This document shows, piece after piece, positions 12,801 to 24,500 of a stretch of DNA of 64,000 nucleotides. Numbering within the stretch: the stretch's first letter is position 1; each line of letters opens with the position of its first letter. Origin of the DNA: Powellomyces hirtus (Eukaryota; Chytridiomycota; Chytridiomycetes; Spizellomycetales; Powellomycetaceae). Where the stretch lies: assembly GCA_025526995.1 (NCBI GenBank), contig JAHLKG010000004.1, positions 1,302,001 to 1,366,000 on the forward strand, read 5' to 3'. The notes beneath the pieces were generated by a model that was given only the letters and a program-made list of their open reading frames with translations, searched no databases and was not told the DNA's origin. Both the position numbers and the translations under genes were made by a program.

Positions 12801-15784
12801 AAAGTCTCGCCGGTAACGAATCGCTCCTCAACACGACGCAAGAAATCGCCGAATGTGTCACGCAAAGTTGGGTCAATCCATCGGCTCTGGTGCTTGATGT
12901 AGACAAGCTCGAACATTCTGTCGATAACTTCCCGGTAGGTCATTTCGTGGAGATCGCAGGACTTTCCATCCGCCTTGCGTCCGAACCAGGGTTTCTGGAA
13001 ATCAGCGTTGAGACGTTCGATGATATAGTCCTTCTTCTTCAACAGCGCCACAAGACGCTTCTCGCGGGGCAAGCTGAAGAAATCGTCGTCCATTTCACGC
13101 CAGAACTTGACACCACGGTTCGCGATCTTGTGGATCGGCTCACCGAGCTCGGATTTGACGGTGATGATACCGCCAATCTCCGCCTTGTAGGTGCGTTCCC
13201 AGAGGGATTCGTCCGCAATACCAGGCGCCTTCACGATCAGTTCTTTGACTTCGGGGGACGTGAGGGCTTCCTTGGCAACCATGACGCGAGAACCAAAGAG
13301 GAGACCATCGAAGGGCATGGGCGGGTGGTCGAATTTGGTACTCCATTCACCGGACAGGTAAGGAAGGGTACCTTCGGCGTCTCCGAATCCGGATCCGACG
13401 ACCAGAATCAAGTTGCTGTATCGCCTGATGGATCCGTACGTCTCCAACATCGGGGCGTGGAAATCCTCGTACGAGTGGTGACCACCACCACGACCGCCAG
13501 TCCATTGCAAAATGATCGGCATGTCCGGGTTGTTCTTGGCAATGGCAATGACTCTGCGGATGGTTTCTGTGCTTCCAGGCTTGAACGCAACGTGTTTCAA
13601 ACCGGCGGCCTTGAGGTTCTTGATCACGTCGTCGGCGACATCCAGCGATGGAACACCGGCGGCGACACAGACACCTTCCATCGGGATACCTTCGCGACGC
13701 ATGGACTGCACAGCGGGGTACTGGAATCCCCACAGACGCGGGTTCAAGAACAAGATGTTGAGGGTAATGCCTTCACCTGGAGCGATGCGGTCGATGATCT
13801 TCTGAACGCGCTCGCGCAAGTGGGCTTCCGTGTGTTGACCGCCACCAGCGAGCTCGACGTGGAACCCGGCGTTGATGATGGCTGAGACAAACTCCTCGCT
13901 GACTGTACAAGGCGTCATGCCAGCAACCATAAGAGGCGCCTTGCCAAGAAGACGACTGAAGGGGGTGTCGATGTGGACTTCGTTGGTGGATGCGATGCGG
14001 ATTAGCTTGGGGCGGTACTTTTCAGCCCAGTTGGGAGCAAACTGGACCGAGTGCACGTCCCGGTCAAACAGGTAAGTGCGGTTGAGCATGTCGGTTGGCA
14101 CATTGTCGAGCGAACCAGCAAGGATGACTTGAACTCCTGTGCCCTCCTTGTTGCGGTGGGTCAAGAAACCGATGCCGGACGCACCGCCAGGACCAAAGTC
14201 CAGGACGTGGGTGATGTCTTTTTTGCCGGTGGCCTTCTCCCAGTAGACTGCCTCTGTGCAGATCTGCTTAACGAGGGAAGAGGAGATGTCTTTGGTGTTG
14301 CGGAGATCTTCTCCAGTGTGGGTATGATACACCGGGATGCGCATCTTCTCGGCTTTGAAGTGCAAGTTGTGGGCGTCAATGTCCTTTTCGAGCTCGCTGG
14401 GGACGCTCTTGAGGTACTCGCTGTGGAAGGGGACCGCGACGGGCAAGAATTTGGAAGAAAAGCGGACTTTGCGTTGGGAGAAGGGGATGCGGGATTGATC
14501 TGTGCCTTGCAGGGCCTTGAGTTTGCGAAGCGACACGTTGAGACCGTAGAGGGATTGCGAGGGTCCCGTGAAGATGGCAGACCGCGGACCGTTGATGAGG
14601 GAGAGTTGGACGCGGCGTTCGGCGGGGAGGAAGGAGTTGGTTGCGTCGGCGTGTTTTTGGACTTCCGAGTATCGGAGACCGGTGACGGCCAACATGGGCG
14701 TCGGAACGCCTTCATTGTTGGCGAGAGAGTCCTGCAGAATGTTGGGGTTGAGGGTTGTTGCGGGGCATGCGCGCTGAGACCGAAGACCGAGCCAGTAGAG
14801 GAGAGTGAGCGCCTTCTGGGTATTTTCGATGAATTCCTTCTCGGTTTCGGAGGAAGAGATAACCACGGAAGATACGATTCCCTGCGAGTGTCCCGTTGTG
14901 CCTACAAAGGAGTCACCACGCGTCAAAAAATGTCTCCTGCACGTCAAACCGCGATATCAAGTTCACTTACCAGCCAACAAATCGCGCAACTCGCCAGGAG
15001 TCTTGTCCAAGATTTTGAAGGTGATGTAGTAGTTTGTGAGTTGAGTCAATCCAATCAAAGGCAAACTCAAGTCGGTGGACAGGAGGTGTTCCGTGGTAGG
15101 TCTGGTTTCCTCGTTCTGCAACCATCCCATGACATCAATCTTGGACGAGTAGTTTGCCTGAGCCTCCGACGAGCTCGAGTGGTGCGCGAGGGTGAGTGCG
15201 CCCTGGTAGATGAAGTTGCGAGCGTACGCTTCGTACGTGTTGAAGAGGGACACGAGCTCATCAAAGTACTCTTCGACGTTGCCCTGTCCGCCAAAGACGG
15301 CCAGGAGACTCGCGCGGCCGGATTTCGCTGCGGCAAAGAGTGCAGAGGGCTCAGAGTTGTCTACATCCGTCGGGAGGAGCAGACCGTGGCGCTTGAGAGC
15401 CGCGAGCGCGAGGTAGTAAGTGCGGATCATGGAGGCACGACTCGCGGGCGTGAAATCACGAGTAAGGGCATGGATGTCGTTGTTGCGGAGGAGACGGGTC
15501 TGGAGATGTCGGAAGACGACGGCGACGAACGGATACTTGCCAAGATCCGAGTCGGGGACATTGGTGGATTTCAGAGAGAGGTCGAGGATCGTAACGGTCA
15601 GTTCGATGTCGGTCGTGTCTTGTTCGACCGTCGTCGCCGTGAACGTTTCTTTGATGCTTTCCGCGATCGGCCAGAGGGGGAGAGGGACTGAGATTGACAC
15701 CTCAACTCCACTTTGCTTCAGAACAAGAGGACGGCTGCTTTGCTGCTGCCCCGATCCGAGGAAGGAGTATGAATCGTAAGACAT
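3867..15784 (-). CDS. FAS1-FAS2 fusion: Fungal type I fatty acid synthase, beta and alpha subunits fused
   Basis: The model is complement(join(3867..5756,5825..7965,8029..14901,14971..15784)), about 3,905 aa, and all phases close. It makes palmitate/stearate in the cytosol from acetyl- and malonyl-CoA. Domains in order (approximate residues): acetyltransferase with GHSQG (Ser about 277); FMN enoyl reductase from about 590; MaoC-type dehydratase, SGDLNPIHTN about 1585; malonyl/palmitoyl transferase, GHSLGEYAGLA about 1829; beta/alpha junction about 2100 with an Ala/Pro linker; acyl carrier domain, GGKSTLQ Ser about 2250; ketoreductase, ALITGCSKDSIG about 2707; ketosynthase, GACATAAES Cys about 3318, FHGTGT and LTGHPKG; C-terminal phosphopantetheinyl transferase, GVGIDVQLCAEIP about 3786 and GRWAAKEAVIK. 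In yeast these are two genes; here they are one, in the order beta then alpha. The 69-nt intron 1 falls just before the acetyltransferase serine. Intron 2 (63 nt) has no stop in frame. Confidence 0.96.
7966..8028 (-). other. In-frame, stop-free 63-nt intron in the FAS gene
   Basis: On the minus strand a consensus donor gtaagt follows AACC at 8029 and an acceptor ttgcag ends at 7966. The 63 nt are divisible by three and hold no stop, so the open frame runs straight through. The 21 residues it would add (ending in NFPIAV) interrupt VYKN/LAYRPTQPK between the carrier and reductase domains, where I expect a continuous stretch. I therefore call it an intron, not coding. Confidence 0.75.
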
Positions 15785-17611
15785 GACTGCTGATAGTCTC
15801 TGTCTGGGAAAGAGCGCGCGAAAGAAGATATGTACGATAGTCTAGTTGTGTCGAATATGTAATGTGTTGATGTGCAGTGCGTACGTTGATTGCAAGTGTG
15901 GTATTGGAAGATGCAAAGATGGAGTGCTTGAAAAAAAAAGTAGGGGGGGAAAGGAGTGAAACTGGAGACGATATATAGGTCCACCCTCTATCTTTTTCTC
16001 GATATGTTTTTTTTTGGTCGATGATGGCAATCAAGCAAGCTGATACACTAAATAACAACTTGAATGCACTAACAGAGGTCTGCGTACACTTGATGTTATC
16101 GATATCAATGCAAGTGTTCCGGAAGAACTGGACGCTAATGTACAATCTGGAAAGTGTTTCTTAAATCACAGCATGCCCCGCGCGTTGGGCAATTGGAAGG
16201 AAGAGTCTCCAGTCCGGACGTGATAAACTGACAGACGTGACACGGATGCTGTCCCGTGCCCCCAACCAGGTCTGGCCGACACTTGTCCCGGTGTGCGGTT
16301 TCGCCATTTTTCCTTCTTCAAGTTGGCCAATAACACGATGCATATCATGAAAAGCCGAATGCAGGTCGGGAGAGACGCGCTAACAGTCACGGTAGTCTGA
16401 GAAGCAGGCCAACGTTTAACACACAACTGATGGCACACAGAAATGGTCCCCCTTGCATGATTTTGAACCAATCGATGGGCAATGTCGGCCTCCCCTGGTT
16501 TGGGGGGCACTGCAAAGACTTGATGAGCGCGATCGTGGAGGTGTAACTGAGCCGCCACGGTGACACTTTCTGCTTATGCGCTTAAAAGGAAAAGTTTATG
16601 TTTTTTTTTTCCTTTCCCCCGCGTGGAGGATGCCGGCGCCATTTGAGTAGGATCGGAGTCTCCAACGGCCACACCCGGAGAACACTGCCACCGTGACAAC
16701 GGCAAGGGGGATCTTCCCCTATGCTCAGCCAGCTCAGTACCATCCCCTTCGTATTAACAGAGTCAATGGCAGGCAGTGATGGATTGATTGATTGTGTGCT
16801 CATGTGATTGGTCCTCGCAAGAACGCGTGAATGCATCAACGCGTGACAGTTCTATGACAGCCACGCCCTCCTATCATAAGGAAGGCTATCCTCCCTCAGC
16901 CAGCCCAACTCGTCTCTCTCTCGGCGACTCTCTCAAATCAATCGATTTCAATTACAGTAATACGCCTTGTTGTTCCATGTTGTCGGAGGTGGCTTGCCGG
17001 TTGCTTCTCAGAATGTTTCTCCATCGAAAGTCTCCGGGTCTGGCCATGCATGGAATGTGGTTTTCAAAGTTGATTTTCAAGTACCCACATCTACAGGATG
17101 GACCCCAATTTATGACGTGAACCTGCAAAAGCATTCAAAGCATGTCTGAAAATGAACGTTCGCTCTCCCGTCCCTCCGTACGCAAGCAGATGGGGGAGTT
17201 CGTGGGTTATGGAGGATAAATGTAGAATGAACACGTGATTCTGGAATAAGCGAGCGGTTGCTTACTTAATGGGACAATGATTGAGTCAGCGTCCTTTCGA
17301 CAGCGCGCCGTGAGTCACTTTTGACAGGTTGCCCTTTCGCCTTCTATTGCTGAGCGTGGGAACAAGATTAGATTGAGACTGACTGCCTGACTATTATACT
17401 TGTTACAATTCAGTCGGTGAGTGACTCACACGAGTCTATTTTTTCTTCTCCCAGACTCTCTCCCTCCTTCCCCCCCCCCTCCCCCGCATACCATCCACAC
17501 GCCACTCAACCCCACAAGCTTCCTTACTTTTTCCCTCCACACCAATTCTCCTGTTTGCAACACACACCTACTCCTTTGGCAATTCTCAAGTCCCATCTGT
17601 ACCTTCAGACT
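15785..17611. other. Divergent intergenic/promoter region between FAS and the Ded1-like gene
   Basis: About 1.8 kb between two start codons. It holds A/T-rich runs near 15930 and 16000-16020 close to the FAS start, and a strong pyrimidine-rich tract at about 17440-17600 directly upstream of the helicase ATG, as is common in highly expressed fungal genes. The longest open frame here (130 codons, minus, 16166-16558) has no recognisable features. I see no RNA gene or repeat family. Confidence 0.45.
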
Positions 17612-20139
17612 ATGAGTGGCTGGGCTACAAACGGTCCGAATGACGACCCGGTCGCCAACGGTGACTGGGGCGCTACGCCAGCTGCCGGAAACGGTGATGC
17701 TCCCATGAACCAGGACGATGCGGCTCCTGCATGGGGCGCCGAGAACACCGATGGCGGTCCTGCGGTGGACGCTGCTGCTGCTGCTCGAGCTGCCGAGACC
17801 CGCGCGCACAAGTTTGGCACGGCCGAGGAGATTGTGGTGCCTGGCCCAGACGAGATTACGTGGCTGGCCCAAGGCCAGCGCTGGGAAGAGGGCGTATCGG
17901 ACGAATCAATTCACAACGCTCTCTATAAACAGTCCGTTGTGAATGCTGGTATTCACTTTGAGGATATCGGAAAAGTCAAAGTCGGAATCCAAGGCGGAGA
18001 CAAGCCTGCTCCCATTACTTCGGTACGTATGTCAAGTGTCGATGCATTTTTGACCTGTGCCCTTTTTCTCAAACCCATAGCTCATCATGCTTCCAGTTTG
18101 AAGATATCCCGGATATGAATCCGCTGTTGCACAAAAACATCAAGGAGCATATGAGATACAAAGAGCCCACACCCATTCAAAGAGCGGCAATTCCCATTCT
18201 GCTCAGTGGTCGTGACGTTGTTGCCACAGCGCAAACTGGTAAGCATGTCCGTCGCATGATATTAGTTGTGTGCACGAGACTCATTGCAGACCCTTTACAG
18301 GCAGCGGAAAGACTGCAGCCTACTTCATTCCAATGATTCTCAAGATGCTCAAGCGTGGGAAGCCCGAGGAAAAAGGCTTTGTGTTCAATAAAACGGCGGG
18401 TGAGTGTCGTGCAAGCGTAACGTCACAAGCTACTGCATACACGGCAGATTCTCACAAACTCAGCAGAGCCCCAAGCGCTGGTCATTGTTCCAACCCGCGA
18501 GCTGGCAGCACAAATTCAGCACGAAGCACGCAAGTTTGCGTAAGTGTTTAAAGGATTGCAGTCTTGGTATCGTCATGAGATTAATTCAAAGGACTTGTTC
18601 CAGTTACATGTCCTGGATCCGTCCCGTGTCCATCTACGGAGGAGCACAAACGAAAGTGCTCATGAACGAACTGGACAGAGGTTGCGACATTCTCATCGCA
18701 ACTCCAGGAAAGCTTCTCGACTTTCTTGACAGGTATCTTTTGTTCCCATTATCTATAACAACACCCCTGCGACTTGGACTAACTCTCATCCTTCCTCTCA
18801 AGGGGAAAGGTCTCTTTGAGGTGCATCAAGCATCTAGTGATTGACGAAGCCGACAGGTTCGTGGACCGCCCAAATCTGTTTCATATCAATAGGGATCGCG
18901 ACTTAAAGCTGTTTTTGTCTTTTAGATTGTTTGAACTCGGGTTCGATCAGGACATCTTGCGCATCTGCAAAGGGTATGATATGCCCCAGGATGAATCAAA
19001 GCGCGTTGCCCTTTTCTCTGCGACCTTCCCCAAGGCAATCCGTGGCTTCGCTGGACAGTTCGTTGGAGAATGTCTGCTGGTGACGGTGGGTCGCGTTGGG
19101 GTTGTGCCCAATGACATCAACCAAAAGGTAAGATCAAACTTGGACTTTGAAGTAGCTTACGAAGTGGATTGACAACGCCTGACCTTTCAGATCATCCTCG
19201 TGCAAGAGAACGAGAAACGGAAGGCACTGCTGGACATCCTGTACGAGCAGGACGCCGGCCTCACTCTCATTTTTGTCAACGGAATCCGTACTGCGGATAA
19301 CCTGGACGACACGCTCTTCAACCTGGGATTTCCGGTGACTTCCATTCATGGCAAGCGCTCTCAGGCCGAACGGGAAAGTTCAATTTCGGCATTCCGTGCG
19401 AACAAGATGCCAATCTTGGTTGCAACCGACGTCGCAGCTCGCGGACTCGAGTAAGTGGCCCGTTCCGGCCGCCTTGTAATGGGATTTGTGTTAACCTTAC
19501 TTAGCATCCCAAACATTGTGCACGTCATCAACTATGACATGCCCAAGGACATCGATGGTGAGTTGAAAGCGTGGGCATGCCTAGGTGTTGACTCACTTTC
19601 TACATTCGTAGACTACATTCACCGCATCGGTCGAACTGCCCGCGTCGGCAATGTTGGCATGTCAACGAGTTTCTTCACGGAAGAAGGGGACGCAGATGTG
19701 GGACCTGGCCTTGTCCGCATTCTAAAGCAGACCAATCAAGAAGTTCCTGATTTTCTGCAACAATATGACGAGTCTGAGGAAGACGGGTAATGTCGGCGCT
19801 TGACATGTGATATACCATGATGTGATATTGAGAAAGGTTGCTTGCCAGTGCTGAGCCTATGGCCGTCGACGAGTTGAAGGAAGAAGATCTGGACGCTGAG
19901 CTTCCGGAAGGATATCTTCCACTTGGCGAGACATCGGCTGGGGGTGGTGGTAGTAGTGCGGGAGGCGCTGATTGGGACGGAAATGACAACATATCCACGC
20001 AGAAGGCGGTGGGGCGGAAGGCGGAGATGCATGGCGCGGAGGCGAAGATGCATGGGGCGGAGAACAGAACACCAACGACGCCGCTGCCAAACACAACACA
20101 AACGAAACCGCTGCCGAAGGTGGAGGATCGGGTTGGTGA
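17612..20139 (+). CDS. DED1: DEAD-box RNA helicase, Ded1/DDX3 type
   Basis: Twelve exons: 17612-18022, 18097-18238, 18301-18399, 18467-18539, 18604-18732, 18803-18856, 18926-19127, 19191-19450, 19505-19557, 19612-19786, 19849-19949, 20003-20139; 611 aa. Ded1 helicases unwind mRNA 5' leaders in translation initiation. Visible motifs: Q-motif [10 protein letters not shown], Walker [22 protein letters not shown] box VIDEADR, SAT in LFSATFP, and the second domain with [10 protein letters not shown] and [20 protein letters not shown] is typical of the Ded1/DDX3 group. The N-terminus is Gly/Asp/Trp-rich, and an intron splits Walker A. The last intron (53 nt) is my inference: it restores a frame ending in GGGSGW, the typical glycine/tryptophan end. 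Read through, a different tail ends at 20149. Confidence 0.92.
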
Positions 20140-20459
20140 GCATCTGTAGTACATGGAAACGTTGCGGGAGGCTCCTGGAAAACTGGGTGCGTCCATTCAC
20201 GAAATGTGTTACATGATCTGGTTAGCTTGCTTGAGAGATACTGCGTAGGACTTGACGGCGTAGCGCACCAAGCATGACCGGTTGGCAGTATATTTCCTCG
20301 CATGTATCGAAGAGTTGTAGTGTAACAAGTGAATCTTTATGACATACATGTTTCTTCAACATATTGTCAGAGCCCATGATGAAGAGCCAGCAACATAAGT
20401 CATACAGTCTTTATTTAAGATCTTTCGGTTAATTAGGTGAATTGGGAATGCTAATGCTA
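20140..20459. other. Convergent 3' region between the Ded1-like gene and COQ5
   Basis: 320 nt of non-coding sequence that must hold both 3' untranslated regions. AT-rich stretches sit near 20335-20450. No further gene or RNA element is seen. Confidence 0.4.
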
Positions 20460-21464
20460 TCAAATCTTGAATCCGGAATGAATCGCGGCAACCCCAAATG
20501 TGAGGTCCTCCCAACCTGCACCCTCTACTTTGAACCCAGCATCCACGATCATGTCCCTAAACGCTTGCTGAGTCGGGAACTTGCGGATACTTTCGACCAA
20601 GTACGCGTAGCTCGCACGGTCTCCAGCGACCAGATCTCCCATGGCGGGAATGACATTGAACGAGTAAAACTCGTACAGCGGCGCCAGAAGCGGATTATTG
20701 ACGGACGAAAATTCCAACACTGCCAACCGACCCCCTGGTTTGAGGACCCGGTAGGCCTCTGCCAACACGCGGTCGACATGGGTGCAGTTCCGAATCCCAA
20801 AGGCGATCGTGTATGCATCGACGCTCGCATCCGCGATTTGCGACAGATTCTCCGCATTGCCCTCCATGAACGACAATCGCTCCGGATCACTGTGACCCAA
20901 CTGCACGGCTCTCTTCTTGCCGACTTCCAGCATCGCAGGGTTGATGTCCACGACGGTGACCTTGGCACCTCCCATCGACCCATGTTGACTCTTCACGTAA
21001 TCCAAGAATCGGAACGCAATGTCACCCGTGCCTCCCGCCACGTCCAGAAGTGTCGTGTCGGGCCCCGGAGCGAGAGTCCGAATGTAGTGGTCTTTCCACA
21101 ATCGGTGGACACCTGCGGACATGACGTCGTTCATAAGGTCGTAAGAGGGCGCGACGGCTCCAAAGACTTGTTTGACGAGGGATTCTTTGGCCTCCTCAGG
21201 GACCGTGCGAAACCCAAAGTGCGTTGTGGGTCCATTGGTGGTGGCCGCGTTGTCAAGAGAGGGATATGGGTTTGCGTCTGGTTGTTGTTGGAGAGGCTGT
21301 TGTGGTTCGGGTTTGAGGGAAGGGTTTTCGTGGACGGGTGGTGGCGGAGCAGGGAAGGACGCTGGGGAAGGGATGTTGCGGGCAGCGACGCTGGTTTGGA
21401 GGCTCCGAGACAATAAGATGCTGCGGAAAGAATTCAGTACCCTGAAGGAAGATGTTGCAAGCAT
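20460..21464 (-). CDS. COQ5: Ubiquinone biosynthesis C-methyltransferase COQ5, mitochondrial
   Basis: Single exon, 334 aa. The enzyme C-methylates the benzoquinol ring of ubiquinone precursors with S-adenosylmethionine, on the matrix side of the inner mitochondrial membrane. Visible: a presequence rich in Ser/Arg/Leu (MLATSSFRVLNSFRSILLSR), a Pro/Gln-rich linker to about residue 75, then the UbiE/COQ5 landmarks FGFRTVPEEAK, FGAVAPSYDLMNDVMS, SAM motif LLDVAGGTGDIAF near 138, IAFGIRNCTHVDRVLAEAYRVLKPGG, and the C-terminal TFGVAAIHSGFKI. All parts are present and unbroken. It is divergent from the SNF2 gene, whose proposed start lies under 100 nt away. The lack of introns is unusual among its intron-rich neighbours. 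Confidence 0.95.
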   Translation of the reverse strand: MLATSSFRVLNSFRSILLSRSLQTSVAARNIPSPASFPAPPPPVHENPSLKPEPQQPLQQQPDANPYPSLDNAATTNGPTTHFGFRTVPEEAKESLVKQVFGAVAPSYDLMNDVMSAGVHRLWKDHYIRTLAPGPDTTLLDVAGGTGDIAFRFLDYVKSQHGSMGGAKVTVVDINPAMLEVGKKRAVQLGHSDPERLSFMEGNAENLSQIADASVDAYTIAFGIRNCTHVDRVLAEAYRVLKPGGRLAVLEFSSVNNPLLAPLYEFYSFNVIPAMGDLVAGDRASYAYLVESIRKFPTQQAFRDMIVDAGFKVEGAGWEDLTFGVAAIHSGFKI

Positions 21465-21557
21465 TTTGTGAGATGGGTTGAGATTTCACACCAAATTTCG
21501 TTTCTGTCGGGACTGAAAGCGGAATTTCCAGATCGACATTTACGAAGGTCGCACAGG

Positions 21558-24500
21558 ATGAGCGTGGCTGTGCATCTCATCGCTAAATGGAATGTCATGC
21601 GCGTTCTCGTCATTGTCCAGTATGCCCTTCCTTCTTTTTGAAGTTGCAATTCCAGAGAAAGATGTCCTAACCTTTTGACATAGCCATATGAGATGAGATG
21701 CAGGGGATGCAAGAAAAACCGGTAAGCATATCAGGCTAACTTTTAGTTGGTCTCGGTTGGCATTCGTCACTCACAACTCCCAGCATTTCCCCAATGTGAC
21801 ACCCCAATGTGCCAAAGTGCCTTTGCTACTGCCTTCACCTGTCGACAATAATTCCGTAATGGTAAGCTCAGATGCTCATCAATTGAATATGTGGACAATA
21901 TAGCATTCTGACGTGCTCCTAGCATGTTCCGGCCTGTCTGAACCAGTACCTGAGAGACTACCAGCGGGAAGGAGTTGTGTTCATGCACCACTTGTATGAG
22001 AACAGACGAGGGTAACTTCATTTGGACTGCTGGCTTTCAAGCATTATCAAACGCTCATTACTCCTGATGTTGGAACCAGGGGACTACTCTGTGACGACAT
22101 GGGCCTGGGGTATGTATGAACGGACCGAGCTCAAGCTCTAGAAACGTGTGAAGTGACCCAGTCTTCTTTGATCGATGTAGGAAAACTGTACAGGTCAGTC
22201 AAGACCATTGATATCCGCGCAAAAAGTGACCGGCACTTGATCATAACGACTCCGTATGATCGCAGGTCATTGCTTTTCTGTCAGCCATTCTTGGTATGCA
22301 CAACTCGTCGTACGTCCGGCCAAGATGCACATCTTTTGGCTGACACGACACGGGAAATGTAGGCAAGAGTGGCACACCTGAGGACCAACATATGCGCAAG
22401 AAGGATATACGCCGGTTTCAAGACGCCGTACACCGTCACATCATAGTGTTGATCGTGTGTCCCTCGAGTGTGATCTACAACTGGAAACGCGAATTCGAAA
22501 CGGTAACCCACATCAACACCCGCGCGGATTCGCACACAGAATGCAAGCTTATCCGGAGATGACCTCAGTGGGGATTTTTTTCAGTAGGCATATTTCATGG
22601 ACCTGGGAAAAATGAAGTTCTAGAGCGTGCGAAGCAAGGTGGGCCTACTTGAACCGGAAAGTGTTTTGAACGAGCACTGCTGATAGCTGCCCTTGTTCAG
22701 GCTACTATGAGGTTGTGCTCACATCTTATGACACTTGTCGGATCAACGAGCTGAAAGTCAATGAGATCAAGTGGTACATAGCGGGCTGCAATGTTCCGGC
22801 CTGTTGCTGTTCGTTCCTCATAATTCTCTATTTGCAGGTCTTTGCTTGTAGTCGATGGTATATATCGAAGCTGCGATTGCTACAGTTTGAAGATGTGATC
22901 TGACTTCCGTGCTTACGTTCAGAAGTACATAGACTTAAAGAAGACACATCAGCCATCACTCAGACAATGAAAAGACTGCAGATCGCTTGCAAGCTTGGTC
23001 TCACGGTAACACTATCAGAATGCTACTTGATGATCTGTCACTGCGTCTCATCATTGAAAAACTGTTGTAGGGCACTGCAATACAAAACAGATACAAAGAG
23101 CTGTGGTGTCTGCTCGACTGGTGTAATCCAAGTATCTATGAATGATATGAAGGAGTTTTCTGCCGCTGTAACGTGCATCACTTATATCCTTCACAGGCAT
23201 GGTCGGTTCAATGCGAGATTGGGAGAGCAATATCTCGCGTAAACTGAAGAAGGGACAAAGCCACAAAGCCTCGAAACGGGACCTCGCCGATGCACGGGTG
23301 AGTGCTGTTCTATCCACGCTATGGACAAGTTGCAAGCATCTCACTGACTTGCCGGCTTTCTTAGCACATCGCGACCAAACTCAAGGAGCAGATTCTTAAC
23401 AAGTGGATGCTGCGACGCACCAAAGCACTCATTGCGCATCAGTTGCCCAAAAAGGAGGATCAGGTCATATTCTGCCCGTTGACTCCCACGCAGAGAATCG
23501 TGTACGAAAGATTGCTACGCAGCGAAAATTTTGACATTCTTGTACGCAAGAATGAGATATGCGATTGTGCCGAGGGCATGTAGGTGATAAACAATGACTT
23601 GAACTATGGAAGGGGTATTGATTTCCTCTAATATGTAGGGCAGAAAGACGCCGCCGTGGTGAATGCTGCTATACAAAGAACGGGGATGGGGTTCATTGGA
23701 AGGTCTGACTCGAGCTTCTGAATACACTCTGTCTTTCTCATGAACTCACAGATTTCTCGTAGTATCTCGTACTTGGGAACCTGATAACACTCCAGAAAAT
23801 ATCGAACCATCTCGCTCTGATCATGCCGAGTAAGTTCGTTATCAGCAACCCCGGCCATGCTCAATCTGACGCGCGTCAATCTTCTTATCATGTAGATGCT
23901 GACGACGATGCAGAGAAGCGAGAGAAAGATCTCGAGCTCACGCAAATCGCGTTTCCGAATGATTGGCAAACTCGCAAACCAAACTTCCATGAATACCGGG
24001 ACCCTGAAAGTAAGCTCCGCATGTTTCAGTTGTGCCGGCAAACGTTGCAGCTGAACCGGTGCGTTTCTCACAGATTGTGGGAAGTGGAAGGTATACGCGT
24101 TGCGTTTGCAAGCTATATTGCCTCCCGAGTTACTTACATTTTGCGCAGATTCTTGAACGGCTACTAGAAAATTGGAAAAAGCACGGTTGTAAAGTCCTTC
24201 TGTTCAGTATGTCAGTCCGCCTGCTGAACATGCTGGAGAAGCTGATGTACAGTGCCAGTGAGTTTCGCATTGCGTGATGAATTGTGCACAGAATGCGCTG
24301 TTGATGTAAATGTATAGGTTACGATTATTGTCGGCTGGATGGCAAAACGCCCATCGCGTCCCGGATGGACATTGTCGACGAGTTCAATAATGATCCAGCA
24401 AAATTCGTCTTTCTCATCAGTACCAGAGCTGGCGGCGTAGGTTTGAACTTGACATCAGCGAACATTGTCGTAGGTCAGGAAAAGCTTGCAAAACCTCACC

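Noticed and set aside
4914..15691. Long plus-strand open frames opposite FAS (for example 10352-11749, 12128-13885 and 14051-15691, 465-585 codons)
   Set aside because: They lie antisense to strongly biased FAS codons, have no coherent domains, and FAS is certain on the other strand. They are codon-bias shadows.
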